NCBI GenBank assembly: GCA_004794655.1
Contig: SMMW01000575.1
Coordinates: 9,264,001-9,328,000, forward strand
Length of the DNA stretch: 64,000 nucleotides
Origin: Marisa cornuarietis
Lineage: Eukaryota > Mollusca > Gastropoda > Architaenioglossa > Ampullariidae
Direction of reading: 5' to 3'
Notes under the pieces: model-generated
The model's input: only the letters and a program-made list of their open reading frames with translations
Databases searched by the model: none
What the model was told of the DNA's origin: nothing
Program-made: the position numbers and the translations under genes
In this document: piece after piece, positions 25,574 through 36,735 of the stretch
Position numbering within the stretch: the stretch's first letter is position 1
How the letters are laid out: each line of letters begins with the position of its first letter

Positions 25574-25776
25574 CGAACACATTTTGCAGCGGTCCGGTGG
25601 CGCAACGGTTAGCGCCTGTCACCAATACAGTGAAGGTTGGCTGTCCTGGGTTCAGTTCTCGTCTCGGGCACGCTGTCCTTTCTCTGCATGTGGCATCTGT
25701 TTACAAAGCTGGCTGCATTTCCGTGATATAGCCTTAGTAAAACATCAATTAAAAAAACAAACGAACACATTTTGCA
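25574..25776 (+). mobile_element. tRNA-derived SINE with perfect 15-bp TSD
   Basis: The SINE body is 25589-25761. Pol III box A (TGGCGCAACGG, 25598-25608) matches the consensus TRGYNNARNNG, and box B (GGTTCAGTTCT, 25649-25659) is near GGTTCRANNCC, about 40 bases downstream as in tRNA. A non-tRNA tail follows and ends in AATTAAAAAAACAAA. The 15-base target duplication CGAACACATTTTGCA is identical on both sides (25574-25588 and 25762-25776), showing a relatively recent insertion mobilised by a LINE. The 14521-14682 copy is the same family. Confidence 0.93.
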
Positions 25777-26369
25777 TTCAAAATCTTTGTGGAAAACACA
25801 AATACATCATAAATTTTATCAAGTAAGGTGCATAAACTTCACTAACGATACTAAAACTGTGGAGTGGGCATATTTTTACATAGAAATTTTAAACACCTTA
25901 ATTTTTTTTAGCTATGCGTGAGTGGAGGCTAAATTGCGGACGAAAAAGCAATGGCTGCGTACAACAATAAGATACGAGGTAAAGAATAGGCAGACCCAGG
26001 CTGCAAGATGACCCATATGTCCTTTACCACAAATAAAAGAAGTCCGTAGCATTAGTTCCCTTTTGGAAATCTTCGGACACTTTTACGTCTAGAAAGGAGG
26101 TATAAACGCACCACAAGATAGATAGATAGACAGAGAACTTTTGTCTACAGAATACTGATTTAGTTCTCGCACTACCGAGAAAATCACACGTGTAAATGTC
26201 TGGGGGCCATTTATCGTCTGCTGCACGCTAGTGTAGAGACAAGAGAACCGCGGGGTATCAACGCATTTAACGCATATTTCTGTCACAAAGCGGGCACGCA
26301 CACGAAAGTAGTCTTCCTCGTCAAGCCGAGACTCCCAGATGGAATTTAGGTACCATTTAAGTATTAAGA

Positions 26370-26505
26370 AGGAGCTCGTCTTTCGGAAGGGCGTTCCGGG
26401 TAGTTTGTTGTTTGGATCATCGGTTGGCAAGTGTTCCTAATTACTCGATTATCTGCCCTTTTCATCAAAGAAACGTCTTTACGATGAGGCAAGGAATAAA
26501 AAGTG
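26370..26505. repeat. Left arm of a diverged direct repeat
   Basis: About 130 bp, from AAGAAGGAGCTCGTCTTTCG through TAGTTTGTTGTTTGGATCAT to AAAGAAACGTCTTTACGATG. It resembles 27553-27685 in the same order and spacing at roughly two-thirds identity by eye. The two arms flank about 1 kb that contains the L2/CR1-like relic. Confidence 0.55.
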
Positions 26506-26530
26506 AGCTAGCACTGAAAAAAGTGCTCCT

Positions 26531-26588
26531 GATTTCAATAGCCATTAGAGAAACTTTCCGATTTCAATAGCCATTAGAGAAACTGTTA
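26531..26588. repeat. 29-bp tandem duplication
   Basis: Two copies of GATTTCAATAGCCATTAGAG plus AAACTTTCC/AAACTGTTA, starting at 26531 and 26560, nearly identical. Confidence 0.92.
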
Positions 26589-26794
26589 GGGGAAGAGGAA
26601 TGAGAGAAAGAAATAAGGGAAAAGGTGGCATAAAGGTAGAGACGGAATTTTTCATAATCATGCTATTCATAATCTGCTCACTCCTCACTTCTTTATCTTC
26701 ATCCATGGACGTTATTCACGCTTTCCACCAGTCTCCTTTGTTTGCTTGCGCTTGTTTCTTGTATGGGGCTGCCTGTCATTCGTCTGTATTCTTT

Positions 26795-26863
26795 CTTGTA
26801 CAGCGCATTGAGCTCGCATCCTTATTGGGAAAACTGCTTTGCACATTCTGTTATTATTATTAA
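26795..26863 (+). mobile_element. L2/CR1-like 3' tail
   Basis: Reads TTGTACAGCGCATTGAGCTC, then a degenerate second arm, then TTATTATTATT. It has the same arrangement as the tail at 14325-14400 but is more diverged. No coding part is attached. Confidence 0.55.
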
Positions 26864-26904
26864 GGAAATTAAATGCTTATGCCAACATTAATGTAATGTT
26901 TTTG

Positions 26905-27545
26905 TAGGCTGCCTCTCATACCTCATTCACAAACTCCAAAAACTAGAGATCTTCACTGCAGGTGTGGTGCTTAGAGCAAGGAAACGGGACCATGTCACTC
27001 CTCTCCTTCGTTTTCTGCACTGGCTACCCGTCCGCCCTTGCATCCAGTACAAACTGCCCGTGATATGTTTTAATTTCTTTACTGGCTCCTGCTCTGTTTC
27101 TCTGAACTTCTCTTTCCCTCTATCCCGGCCAGACAACTACGCTGTTCTTCTGATGACCATATCCTAACTATTCCTGTCACCAGAACAACATATGTTCACA
27201 GGATGCTTACTTACTGTGCAGCAAAACAATGGAACTTTCCCCCTTTCCATATCCGCCACATACCTACCATTGAATCTTTTTAAATGTGCACTGAAAACAC
27301 ACCTCTTCCTTTCGCATTACTCCTAACAACAGTCCACACAATGCTCGTCCCTTTTCTGCAGAATACCGATACTGTCAGTTCTTGTTTGCGTTTTCTATAT
27401 TTGTATTTTGTTAGTCATCACCATTTGTTTATCATTCTGTCGTTCGTAAGCTATCCATGTCTCGTTCTTGTCTCAAGCGCTAAGAGCATGCTCCTTACGA
27501 ATGTGAGTATGCGCGATAAAAATCTTACATTTGTTTATGGCATTT
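26905..27545 (+). pseudogene. L2/CR1-like reverse transcriptase C-terminal relic
   Basis: The conceptual protein has the classic C-terminus of CR1/L2 clade ORF2: LIHKLQKL, then RKRDHVTPLLRFLHWLPVRP and IQYKLPVICFNFFTGS, then (after a frameshift) SSDDHILTIPVTRTTYVHR, AKQWNFPP and FKCALKTHLF near 27275-27310. Multiple frame changes show it is dead. About 170 bp further on, a matching 3' end (AAGCGCTAAGAGCATG, then GAGTATGCGCGATAAAAATC) closes the copy near 27545, so tail and coding part are collinear. Confidence 0.85.
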
Positions 27546-27552
27546 GAAGTGG

Positions 27553-27685
27553 TTTAAGAAGGAATATATCTTTCAGAGGGAGATTCTGGGTTGTTTGTTG
27601 TTTGGATTATATGGCACGTTTCCATTATTATTCAAATGACCTTTCCAACGAAGAAACTTGTTTACGAGGAGACGAAAAAGAAAGC
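27553..27685. repeat. Right arm of a diverged direct repeat
   Basis: Partner of 26370-26505: AAGAAGGAATATATCTTTCA, then TTGTTTGTTGTTTGGATTAT, then CGAAGAAACTTGTTTACGAG. Same orientation and order as the left arm. Confidence 0.55.
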
Positions 27686-27735
27686 ATAAGGACTAAAGAA
27701 AGAAAGTCAAGGCTTTCCGAATTAAATAGCATTTT

Positions 27736-27736
<1 letters not shown>

Positions 27737-27823
<87 letters not shown>
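27737..27823. repeat. (CA)n microsatellite
   Basis: Uninterrupted CA run of about 87 bp. It directly abuts the 3' end of the minus-strand retrotransposon that follows; read on that strand it is a (TG)n tail after the element's 3' UTR. Confidence 0.95.
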
Positions 27824-27826
<3 letters not shown>

Positions 27827-29690
27827 GAAGAACTCGAACTCGAACATTTTATTGACTTAGGGCCATTTCAGCCATTGTCACTCAAGGTGAGCATATAGGG
27901 TTCATCCTCTCATACATACAATCACCTATCCATTCATACCCATCCCGTCGTACACTTTAAAGACATGCACTGTACAGTAGTCCTCTCACACACCCACTCA
28001 TCCTAACACCTCTTCATTTATACCCTCTCATCCCTACCCTACATAGACACATCGTGTGTACACATACATTATGGCAACTTTCAGATGTCAATATTATCAA
28101 TCAAAAAGGGTATTTTTCGAGCAGAGAGCATCCATATACAGAGGGTATCAATCATACTTCACACAATATCAACTTCGCTTATCTCCCTTCTTCTCCTTAA
28201 ACATTTATGAATATACCATGCCAATTGTCGTATTCTTCCTGCGTTCTCGGATGATAGTATCTGCACAAGATATTGTTTTTGATTGTGTTGTGAGACTTGC
28301 TGGAGATATTTGGGTCGAAGGTCTACATATCTGGGACATTGAAAAAGGACATGGGTTTCATCCTCTATATAATTTGTACAGAAAGGGCATTTGTTTGTGT
28401 TTTCTGTCCTTTGTTGTATAAAACGATTTTTATGGGTATTTATCTCGCTCACACCTAGCCGAAAGCGTACTAAAACATCCCTGAAAATTTTAATGTTTAC
28501 ATAGTCAAAGTATAGCTCTGGTACGAGAGTGGATTTGTACGATCTGTATAACTGGTACCGTTCACTATTCCTCATGTTGGCCACCCACGTTTGCTGGGTG
28601 ACATATATCACTCTACGTTTGAGAGTAGCGAGAAACATTTTATCGTCTCCTACTCCTTGGTTTACCCATACCAGATTAAAACCCATAGATCCTAGGGCTA
28701 CTCTCACTTTTGTTACCCAGTTTGTTTTGCCTTTTGCATCTAGATTAAATAGTAATTGGTATGCTTGTTTGGGTATGCGGTTGATGGGCATTTTTGTCAC
28801 TCGGAGCCAGAATTTAATTGTTCTCAGATAGCAACTGACGATGAGCGGATACCTTCCAAGTTCGCCATATATCATCTCTGATGGAGTAAGTATGGGGACA
28901 TTCAAAACTTCTTACATGCGTAAAGGTGTACCTTTTCCACAGGACTATTGTCATGGAGAAGTCCCCATACTTCAGATGCATATAGAAGGGTTGGTTGTAC
29001 TACTGCGTCGAAGAGTTTAAAAAAAGTCTGTCTACTCATGTTGTCAATGTTTTTAAGGCTCTAACTATGTCAAACGTAGCATTTTTCCCTTTTACCGCTA
29101 ACTGCTTAGCCCCTTGGAACGAGCTCATGGTTGTTGTAAAAGTAAAGCCGAGGTACACGTAGCTGTTAACTACTTCTAGTGCTGTTTCTCCTATGGACCA
29201 CTTTTCCCGTCTTCCCAAGAAACCCCCCTTCCTAAAGACCATTACCTTAGTCTTGCTACTGTTAATTTCTAGTCCTAGCTTCTGGCATGTCTTAGCGAGG
29301 CAGTTTAGCTGGTTTTGAAGACCAGCTGGTGTGCTTGATAAGAGTACCAAGTCGTCTGCAAACATCAGAATGAACAGTTCAACTAGACCGGGGCAAAGCT
29401 GAATACCGTGTTTACCTTCGGTAGACAACGCATCGGCTATTTCATTCATAATAATAGAAAAAAGGGTTGGGCTAGCTACACACCCCTGTCGAAGGCCGCG
29501 GGGACAGTGAAAGGACTCAGTAAGTTCCGTTTTTGTCCGTATGCGTGCCTTCAGGGAGTCATACATCGCCATTACTGCTCTGGTGAAAAATCCGGATACT
29601 CCGCATTTAATTAATGCTCTCAATAGGGTTTCGTGTTGGACTGAGTCGTAGGCCATCTTTAAATCCACAAAGCATGTGTAAAGTTTAGCT
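27824..29690 (-). mobile_element. 5'-truncated non-LTR retrotransposon
   Basis: Contains most of the reverse transcriptase domain and the whole C-terminus of an ORF2-type protein (28159-29690), followed by about 330 bp of 3' UTR with an AATAAA signal (27848-27853 on minus) about 25 bp before a TG microsatellite. The 5' break is at about 29690, where the coding similarity runs into a polypyrimidine stretch (minus sense). Endonuclease and RT finger domains are missing, as in typical abortive LINE insertion. It is the best preserved element in the window. I could not define a target duplication. Confidence 0.88.
28159..29690 (-). pseudogene. Reverse transcriptase, two homopolymer frameshifts
   Basis: Reading from 29690 down: KLYTCFVDLKMAYDSVQHET (RT block 3), then LRQGCVASPTLFSIIMNEIA (block 4), LFILMFADDLVLLSS (catalytic FADD box, block 5), SYVYLGFTF (block 7). 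The frame then shifts at the A-run 29050-29054 (minus sense) and continues as MSRQTFFKLFDAVVQPTLLY. It shifts again at the T-run 28904-28907 (minus sense) into a 248-codon frame ending at 28159. The C-terminus has a CPFC-x8-H-x4-C knuckle (CPFCTNYIEDETHVLFQC). There are no stops other than those caused by the two shifts. Each shift is explained by one missing base in a homopolymer, so either the copy decayed recently or the assembly is wrong there. I cannot name the clade with certainty; CR1/Jockey-like is my best guess. Confidence 0.9.
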
Positions 29691-30247
29691 GAGAGAGGAA
29701 GAAGAGAGAAAGAGACCGTTTGAGAGAGAGGGAAGGAGAGACAGAGAACGAAATTTCTGGGGTATCTCTAACAGTAAGGAGCAAGGCGGTAAAAATAAAT
29801 AAATAAAGAAATAACATGGTCGTTGTCACTTTTTACAATGCGAGAGCAATCGAACAGCACCGGTCCTGGTGTCCTTCACAGTACAACTTACTCGTTTCGC
29901 GAACTTCCAAAGTGACGTTTTCCGCGCTCTGTCGAGTTTCCTCAGGTCACCAGCCCCGTCTGCCAAACGGGCCACGAATTGAAAATATCGATGACCCTCT
30001 TTATCAGCAGCCGATCGGGAGGGACCTCTGACGGCTCCTCGATCACAAGACTACGAGAATGGCACAGTGAAGGAGCCAGGTTACAGGCCCCTTGACGCAG
30101 ATCGATGCCTCGTCTGTCTGGATTTGACAATTAAATGCTTGAGACCAGTCGCCGATACTAAACTGCTATTGACAGGGGCTTTTGTGGGGAGGTCCCAGCG
30201 TGCCGAGCTGAACTTTGTGACCCGAAGAGTCAAGCGTGACAGCCTGG

Positions 30248-30265
30248 ACAGCTTTCGAAAGCTGT
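30248..30265. repeat. 18-bp perfect palindrome
   Basis: ACAGCTTTCGAAAGCTGT is self-complementary over all 18 bases. No known operator or element end was recognised around it. Confidence 0.9.
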
Positions 30266-31148
30266 TTCTCAAGAAATGGTTGCCTTCTTTATCTCCTGTG
30301 ACAAAACTGTAGTTCGTCTGCTCTTTTGTAATCCCCTTTTCACTGCAAGGCATGCATTATACAAAAATTATACAAATGATGTAATATAATAATACTGTTA
30401 ACGGTTTAGCAAACACCTTAAAAAATTTAATACATAAAAAATCAAGTATTACGTAGAACTGTGGTTGGGGTTCAGTCGTGATGTTGATCAATCAAACTGT
30501 TGTCTGGTTCCTCTTCTTTCATGTTATTGTCGGAATGTGGAAAAAAAAATCTTTTTTGCTTGTCTAACAGAAAGTTTCACGTTTTCCGCTGTGCATTAGC
30601 ACGTGAACTAAAACATGCTGCTTATCCACATAAAAGTCTATTTTGTACAATGGCTTGTACTCCTGGGTCAGCGGCAGGTAACGCGATTCACTCATGGCGC
30701 GATCGTCAGGCTTACTTCCCTTTAGACGCTAGCTTACTCGCCGTTGAGAACAAAAGTCTTTTGAGTTTGGGCAGAGTAGAAAGTAGCTGGTGTAGCTAGC
30801 AAAGGACACTCCGAGATAGCAATTAGGTGTCGGGAAGGTGATGAAAAATAATTTTCTTATTGTTATGTAATTGGATTCAACAAAGTGGAAACAACATTTT
30901 GTACGATCAACCTTTTTCTTTCGTTCTTGCACACGCGCCTGTGTGTGGGGAGTGAGTGAGAAAGAGTGGAGGTCTCTAAATTTCTTTCCCTCTCGATAAC
31001 CCTTTATTAAACAGAACAGTTAGACAAACATATAAATACATTCTGAGTGATTTATTTGTATTTCTTCTTGTGCACACAGTTTCTTTTTCTTAGTTACAAC
31101 CGATTGCCTACTATTATAGCTCTCTTCATGGTGCCGATGTCGCTAACA

Positions 31149-31210
31149 CATCTCTCTCTCTCTCGCACACACACGCACGCGCACGCACGCACGCACGCAC
31201 GGACGCAGGC
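31149..31210. repeat. Compound (TC)/(CA)/(ACGC) microsatellite
   Basis: A TC run changes to CA and then to ACGC tetranucleotides before dissolving into GGACGCAGGC. Confidence 0.9.
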
Positions 31211-31519
31211 ACATACAGTTATGTGTTCCTTAGGCGGTACACAAACGCAATAACAAAACTGAAACAAAGCAAAATGCATGTCGACAATTACAACTAAAAT
31301 TTATGATCAAAACAGGAAAGGACTATGGATAGAAAATGCAGGTAACGCTGCCTCAGAAGTTGTTAGGTACCGGCAACAGTTCACTTAAGTCTCTTGGTCC
31401 GACTTATCGTTGACGAGACCAAAAGGAGTCAACGGCTGACAAGAATTCTCTCTCTTTCTGTCTCTCCTGTGACCTTTGACGAGCGGCAGAAAGTAGGTAA
31501 AAAGTGTAAAGGTTTCTCT

Positions 31520-32330
31520 AGTCTAATCCCTAAGGTTCATTAGCCGAGCTCGGCATAGGCTGCCATTAAGTGCGCCCCGAAGGATGGTCTGAGACATCCT
31601 GAACTGCTGATCACGTGGTCCAACCACTCAAGTCTGGACCGTTTTACTGACGCCAGAAGGGATTCTTGGGGGGGGTCCCTCAGGGAAGAGACTTTTCTCT
31701 GTAGACAAGCGCTGGTCTGGTGTCAGAGGTATGCAGTTCTCAGCAGTTTTCATTGTTCTGATACTTGTGTCTCCTAGCTCTGTGCCCACGTGAACTGCCC
31801 AGCCCGTACTGCAAGAGAGAAACCACGACTGGTTTGTATTTACTGGTAGCCAATAAATGTTTAAACTTGCGATTGCATTTCTGATTCGGATTTCTGCAGT
31901 GCAGCTACTATCTTTAGATAAACTGGTACTTAGACACTTAGAGCTCTTGACTTTTTCCACTTGTTTTTGCATGGATCGATTTCTGCTGGTTCGTAGATTG
32001 GGTGTTGATCATGGCCTTGCTCTTGTCAGCGCTAGTCTCCAGTCCTGGTGTATCTGAGAGCCTGCTGGTGAGGCCTTGTTGGTGCCCGGTATAAAATTAA
32101 TGTCGTCTGCAAAGCGTCCGACGCAGATGGAGACAGACAGGTGATGGTCACGAAGGGTTCCCTGCACGATCTACTCGAAATGGTCAACAGCAGCGCTGAA
32201 TGGCAAGAGTGGTCATCCCTGATGGACAGCGCCCCCTTCCCCGCCGTCATATCCTCCCCTCGTCTGTCAGATCTCCCAGAGTTGGTGGGTGAAGAGCAAT
32301 ACACGCTGACAGCGTTCTTGTGCATCGCCT
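31520..32330 (-). pseudogene. RTE-like reverse transcriptase relic
   Basis: On the minus strand a broken RT is readable. SVSICVGRFADDINFIPGTN carries the FADD catalytic box at about 32080-32130 and is preceded by a stop in 'E*IVQGTLRDHH'. The next block, SSKCLSTSLSKDSSCTAEIRIRNA (shown here only as a position guide, about 31870-31940), matches the 'KYLG..LSKDGSCTAEIRIRIA' region of a common mollusc endonuclease-RT family. Further C-terminal pieces (RLEWLDHVI, MSQTILRGALNGS) lie at about 31540-31640. Several frameshifts and stops occur. It is likely the same family as 5165-5735 and 39590-39935. The open plus-strand frame at 32141-32371 is its antisense shadow. Confidence 0.8.
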
Positions 32331-35300
32331 GTCAGCCACTCGTTGTGATGAAAGCTTTTCCTCCCTTTTAATAAGGTCTAGGCGTTACATTTTTTTTAGT
32401 GTGTACAACGTTATTTCCTTTGATCTCTTTTATTATTTAGTTTTGTTTTCTTGTCTTCTTATTGCTTTAGATCAGAAGTCATTGTGCTTGCTGTCTATAT
32501 CCCAGAATAGTCATTTAAACACATTTTCTCCATCTCTGAGATTTTGTTCTCCATCTTTAAGCATTGGAAGTTATTTACAAGGACTTTTCCCTTCTCAACA
32601 TCCGTTTTCAATAGAGTTAATCGTTTTCGCACTACTGTTTTATATTTAGGTGTTGTTGACTTAACCCTCTGAAGCTTATTTTATCTCTTGCGCTGTGTAC
32701 CATTGCTGTGTCTGCGCAAACAAATAGATTCAAATGCTTTTGATATTATTTTGTTTACGACGTGCACACTCCTTTTCTTACCTTCCCTCTCTGTCCTTTC
32801 AGTGTTACAATGCTATTGAGTTACAGTGCTATAACTATCCAGAATATGTACTCACTTTTACAGCAAATCTTTTGCTCAAAATGAGGTCTTCCTTGCCTAC
32901 GAGTAAGGTCATCGCCCTAAACTTGCCCCTTTGATGCTTGACTGCATGATCCTCCTTTCGAATCTCTAGCCAAAAAACCCGTTATTCTAATTTAACGCAA
33001 CTTTAGTGAGCAGATATTATTTGAGCAAAACTAAATCCCTTTGTTTTAAACCACTTCCTTAATGTCAAACTAATGCAAGCTATCAGCATCTCGTTCATTT
33101 CTTGTATTTTCTGTCTAGTCTCTGTATCTCCCTTTCATTCATTCTGCTCTTGTCTTTCTTTCATTGTTTTTTTCTCTTTCTCTCCCTCGCTGTATTTATT
33201 GAAAGAAAAGAAAGTGTGTTGGTTTTTTTTATGAAGTTTATTAAGCGTATTTAATTCACTGGATAAATAAAAGCTTTGATCTAAGCTACACAAATCAGAT
33301 CTGTTATTATCCTTCATTAACTAATTCACCCACCCACATACTCTCACTCTCTCTGTCTTTCTCTCTCTCACACCGACACAGAACACACGTGTCCCCATAG
33401 CCTACAATTACGAACAGAACACCCGTGTACACACATCCTGTCACGACAGTCCACCTCTCCCCCAACCCCTCTTACACCAGCTGACCTCAAACCGCTTCAG
33501 GTGCACCCGGTCCAAAAGAATAAAAGGCCCCAACCCCATGAATTACAGGGTAAAAACGTACAACCTTTTATCGTCTGGGAATCAGGGCACATGTTGTGTC
33601 ATTTTGTTCCTCTTCTTCCGCTGGAAATAGTCTTCTAATAACCTTTCGTCTGTGTGTCGTGTTGCGGGTGAGCAGCTAATAAGACACTGTTGCATGACAT
33701 TTTTGTTGCGAAGTGCCTTCTGCGAAAGCGATTTTCTTTTTTCTTTGCTTATTTACGGCATATGCCCCTGGCCCCGAGGGAGTCTGGGATCGCGAGGAAG
33801 CTTCCAGCACTCGTCCAGTCCTCGACACATTATTCTTCCCTCCTTGACTTGAGTTTCACCCGCCCCTAATATTTTATTTTTAAGTATTTTTTTTCTCTTT
33901 TGACCTTAAAAATGCCGCAGATGGTGGTGTTTTTTCACTCTGATGTTGCCACCTTGAATCATGACTCACAAACACAGACAAACACACAAACAAACATACA
34001 AACACTCACAAACAAAACAACCTTGCCTGTTGGCTGCTTAGCCTTCCTTAAACTGTCTGTGCCTATCTAGTTAAGAGTATGTGATAAGAGTAAACATAGA
34101 AAAAAAAAACAAAAATTACAAAACAAAACTAAAAAAAAGATTTCATAGATTATATTTTTTTATTGAAGCGTTTACAACTTTCGTGCACAATCAAGCGCCC
34201 AGTAAGTGAAACGAGAAAAAAAATTACTTCAGGTGTCAGTTTTGTTGACCTGTTGCATGTCTTTAAATAGAATTGATATAATAAGACGGTTATATCCACG
34301 AACGCAGCAGAAAAAGAACAATCAGAGAAGATTGCTGAACTTTCAGTAAATTAATTTTTTTTCATTTACGCCTCTCTCTTTCTATTATCAGCACAGTTAT
34401 TGTCAGTTTTAATCTCACTTTTCGTTTTCCCCCTCTTCCCACTTTTCTGTAATGTAGATCAAAAGATAATGACGAGAAGACGACGAGAAGCAGCTTTAAT
34501 TTGCGAGATCGCCTACATCCACTTTTTAGTATTTTAGATAAATTTGAACTGGTTACATAGACACGTATTGTGTTACTAGCTGGTGCAAACGTGTCTTACA
34601 TTTCTGAAGGTCGACGATGAAATCCAAACTCATGGCACCAAAGATTTTCCTAGCACGCGCTCGCTAACGGCGGCTTCAAGAGAAAGAAAGGGATGTAATA
34701 AACTCTGATAAAGCAGACAATCGCGTTGTTTCCCCTAATTTACCAACCTTTTTTTTCCTCCAGCGCTGATTAAGAAAGTTTTCTCCCTCGAACAGTTTTA
34801 TTCCTGGCAAAACGTTGGTGACGTCATCAGTCCACTTGTGTTTGCGTGGGGTCAGATAAGAAGATTCTGGACCAACGTGCCATCGAGTCGTCGGTCTTAA
34901 GCGGCAGGTGGAACTTTGACCTCAACAACCGTTACAAACAACGAGCTCGTTAGTGAGGATAACCACAAACACTCTTTACAGGTAATGACAGACAAACAAC
35001 ACCTCGCCTCTTGTGATGAACACGTAGGAAAATGTTCAGCGCTATAGCAACAGAATACTCCATCAATTCACCTCTGATGTGTAGGAATTTTCAGGATGTG
35101 TAACTCGAGGAAATGCTTTGTGCTTTTTGAAATGTGTATTTTCATCCCTAGAACAGTGCATTATTATAATTTTTCAGCAGAAAATGTTTAAACTTTTTAT
35201 AAGTCCAGCTGGTGGACAGCAGCACACGGAGAGGAACGCATACAGGCCACATTCAAGGTGAAGTGCTAAGGCCGAAGAAACAAATCACTCTTCAGAACAC

Positions 35301-36072
35301 ATCACTAAATAACGCGTTCTGAAAAGAACAGATGTAGAAAATGGCCGAGACGCAATACTCTAGCAATATTCAAAAACACCTTTCAAAACACACTATTCAA
35401 TAACGCGTTCCGAAAAAAGCACGTGTAGAAAAATATTCAAAATGGAAAATCATTGAAAGACTATGACAAATTTACTGACCAATTTTATGTTGAGAATGAA
35501 TGAGATTATGCTACTGACTATAGTTTTTGCAAAAATAAGGATTTTTCTCTCGTCTTTTTACTTTAGCGAAAGTTTTCACCGTTTTACAGAACATATGTTG
35601 CTCTCTGAAGGTACTGGTCAAACAGCAGCAGCAGAAGACGAAGAAGAAGAAGAAAAAAGAAAAAGTATAAGATAAAGTTTTGTGAAGTTGGGAAAATATT
35701 ACGTGCTTGAGTTTTTTTGTTCTTTCTTCAAACACGACCCAGCACGTGTGTGAGATTTAATTAAAACACTGATAAGCCTTATTTTTAAATGCTTCATCTC
35801 TCAGGAGAATCGGCCTGAAGAAACATCTGGCTGAAATGCATTCCAATCGTCCTTTAACATTTACAAACTGCTTAAAACTCACGAAACAAAGCTTTGTAAT
35901 TATTTAGTGCCGCCAAGTTGTCCTGCTTATATTTTTATTTTAAGCCTTGCTTGGGATATTGCAAGTCCAGTTTAAAAAACAACAAAACAAATTTATTGTG
36001 CGCCTTAATGACCGTTCGAAACAGAAATACAAAGACCGGGACTTATTGGTTTCATAGTTCAAGCAAGCTATT

Positions 36073-36074
<2 letters not shown>

Positions 36075-36121
<47 letters not shown>

Positions 36122-36128
36122 GCGCACA
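36075..36128. repeat. Compound (CA)n(CG)n microsatellite
   Basis: A CA run passes directly into about ten CG dinucleotides and back to CA. It is alternating purine-pyrimidine throughout, the classic sequence class for left-handed Z-DNA. Confidence 0.93.
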
Positions 36129-36510
36129 GAGAAGAAGCAAATGAGGAGATGGAAGAGAAAATAGAGAAAAAAATAGACATGAGAGAAGGATTGTTTAGAG
36201 AATGTAAGAAGGATGGAGAGAAAAGAGGTAAACAAAACGAAGAAGAAAGAAAGAGATAGAGAGAGAGAGAGAGAGAGAGGGTGGTATGGTAACGGCGATA
36301 GAGAGAGGGGCGGTGATGTGATGACAATATAATGCAAAGTAGGGTGGGTTCCGGGAGCGTTTGAGCTGCAAATCAAAGGGCGCACAGATCTATGTGCGTG
36401 CTGAGCCGTCCTTGCAGTAGCACGTGCGTGCTCCCTGAACATTTCAAGACCGCACAGCCCTCAGTCAGAATAGACGCCCGATGTTTATAGCCAGCTTATG
36501 CACCAAAACC

Positions 36511-36533
36511 ATCATCATCATCATCATCATCAT
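36511..36533. repeat. (ATC)n microsatellite
   Basis: About seven and a half copies of ATC. Confidence 0.93.
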
Positions 36534-36729
36534 GGTTTCATGATCACGTTTTTGGTTGCATTTTTGTATTGTTTACAAGTATTGTACACGTGAGGGGAGG
36601 GTGGGAGGCTTGCTTGCTTGTTTATGTGCAAGCCCATGTGTGTGTGTGTTGATATGTGCATGTGTGTGAGAGACAAAGAGAGAGGGAGAGTGTGTGGGGG
36701 AAAGTGTTGCTGTTATAGTGTACAACTCA

Positions 36730-36735
36730 TTTATT
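36730..36735 (-). terminator. Possible polyadenylation signal (minus)
   Basis: AATAAA on the minus strand. It lies about 430 bp downstream of the acceptor at 37160/37161 and could end the minus-strand candidate gene with the exon at 37858-37902. Isolated AATAAA words are common in AT-rich DNA. Confidence 0.25.

Larger units (their letters stand above)
29691..31519. other. Stretch without a recognised gene
   Basis: A purine-rich tract (29691-29760) follows the retrotransposon. An 18-bp perfect palindrome is at 30248-30265, and a TC/CA/ACGC compound microsatellite at 31149-31210. Frames at 30067-30312 and 30500-30799 have no recognisable domain. Confidence 0.45.
32331..36729. other. Stretch without a recognised gene
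   Basis: AT-rich throughout. Features are a diverged pair of about 50-bp repeats sharing AATAACGCGTTC (35298-35345 and 35390-35440), a single perfect TGACGTCA at 34819-34826, and the CA/CG and GA microsatellites at 36075-36280. No supported exon. Confidence 0.5.

Noticed and set aside
27602..27898. Thr-His repeat open frames (also at 7920-8302, 40505-40903, 48015-48326)
   Set aside because: Translations of CA microsatellites; no coding significance.
32141..32371. Plus-strand frame reading like a normal protein
   Set aside because: The opposite strand encodes a recognisable reverse transcriptase relic with a FADD box, so this is its antisense shadow.
35298..35440. Pair of about 50-bp similar segments
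   Set aside because: Similarity is limited to a shared AATAACGCGTTC core and loose flanks. Too weak to call a repeat family without alignment.
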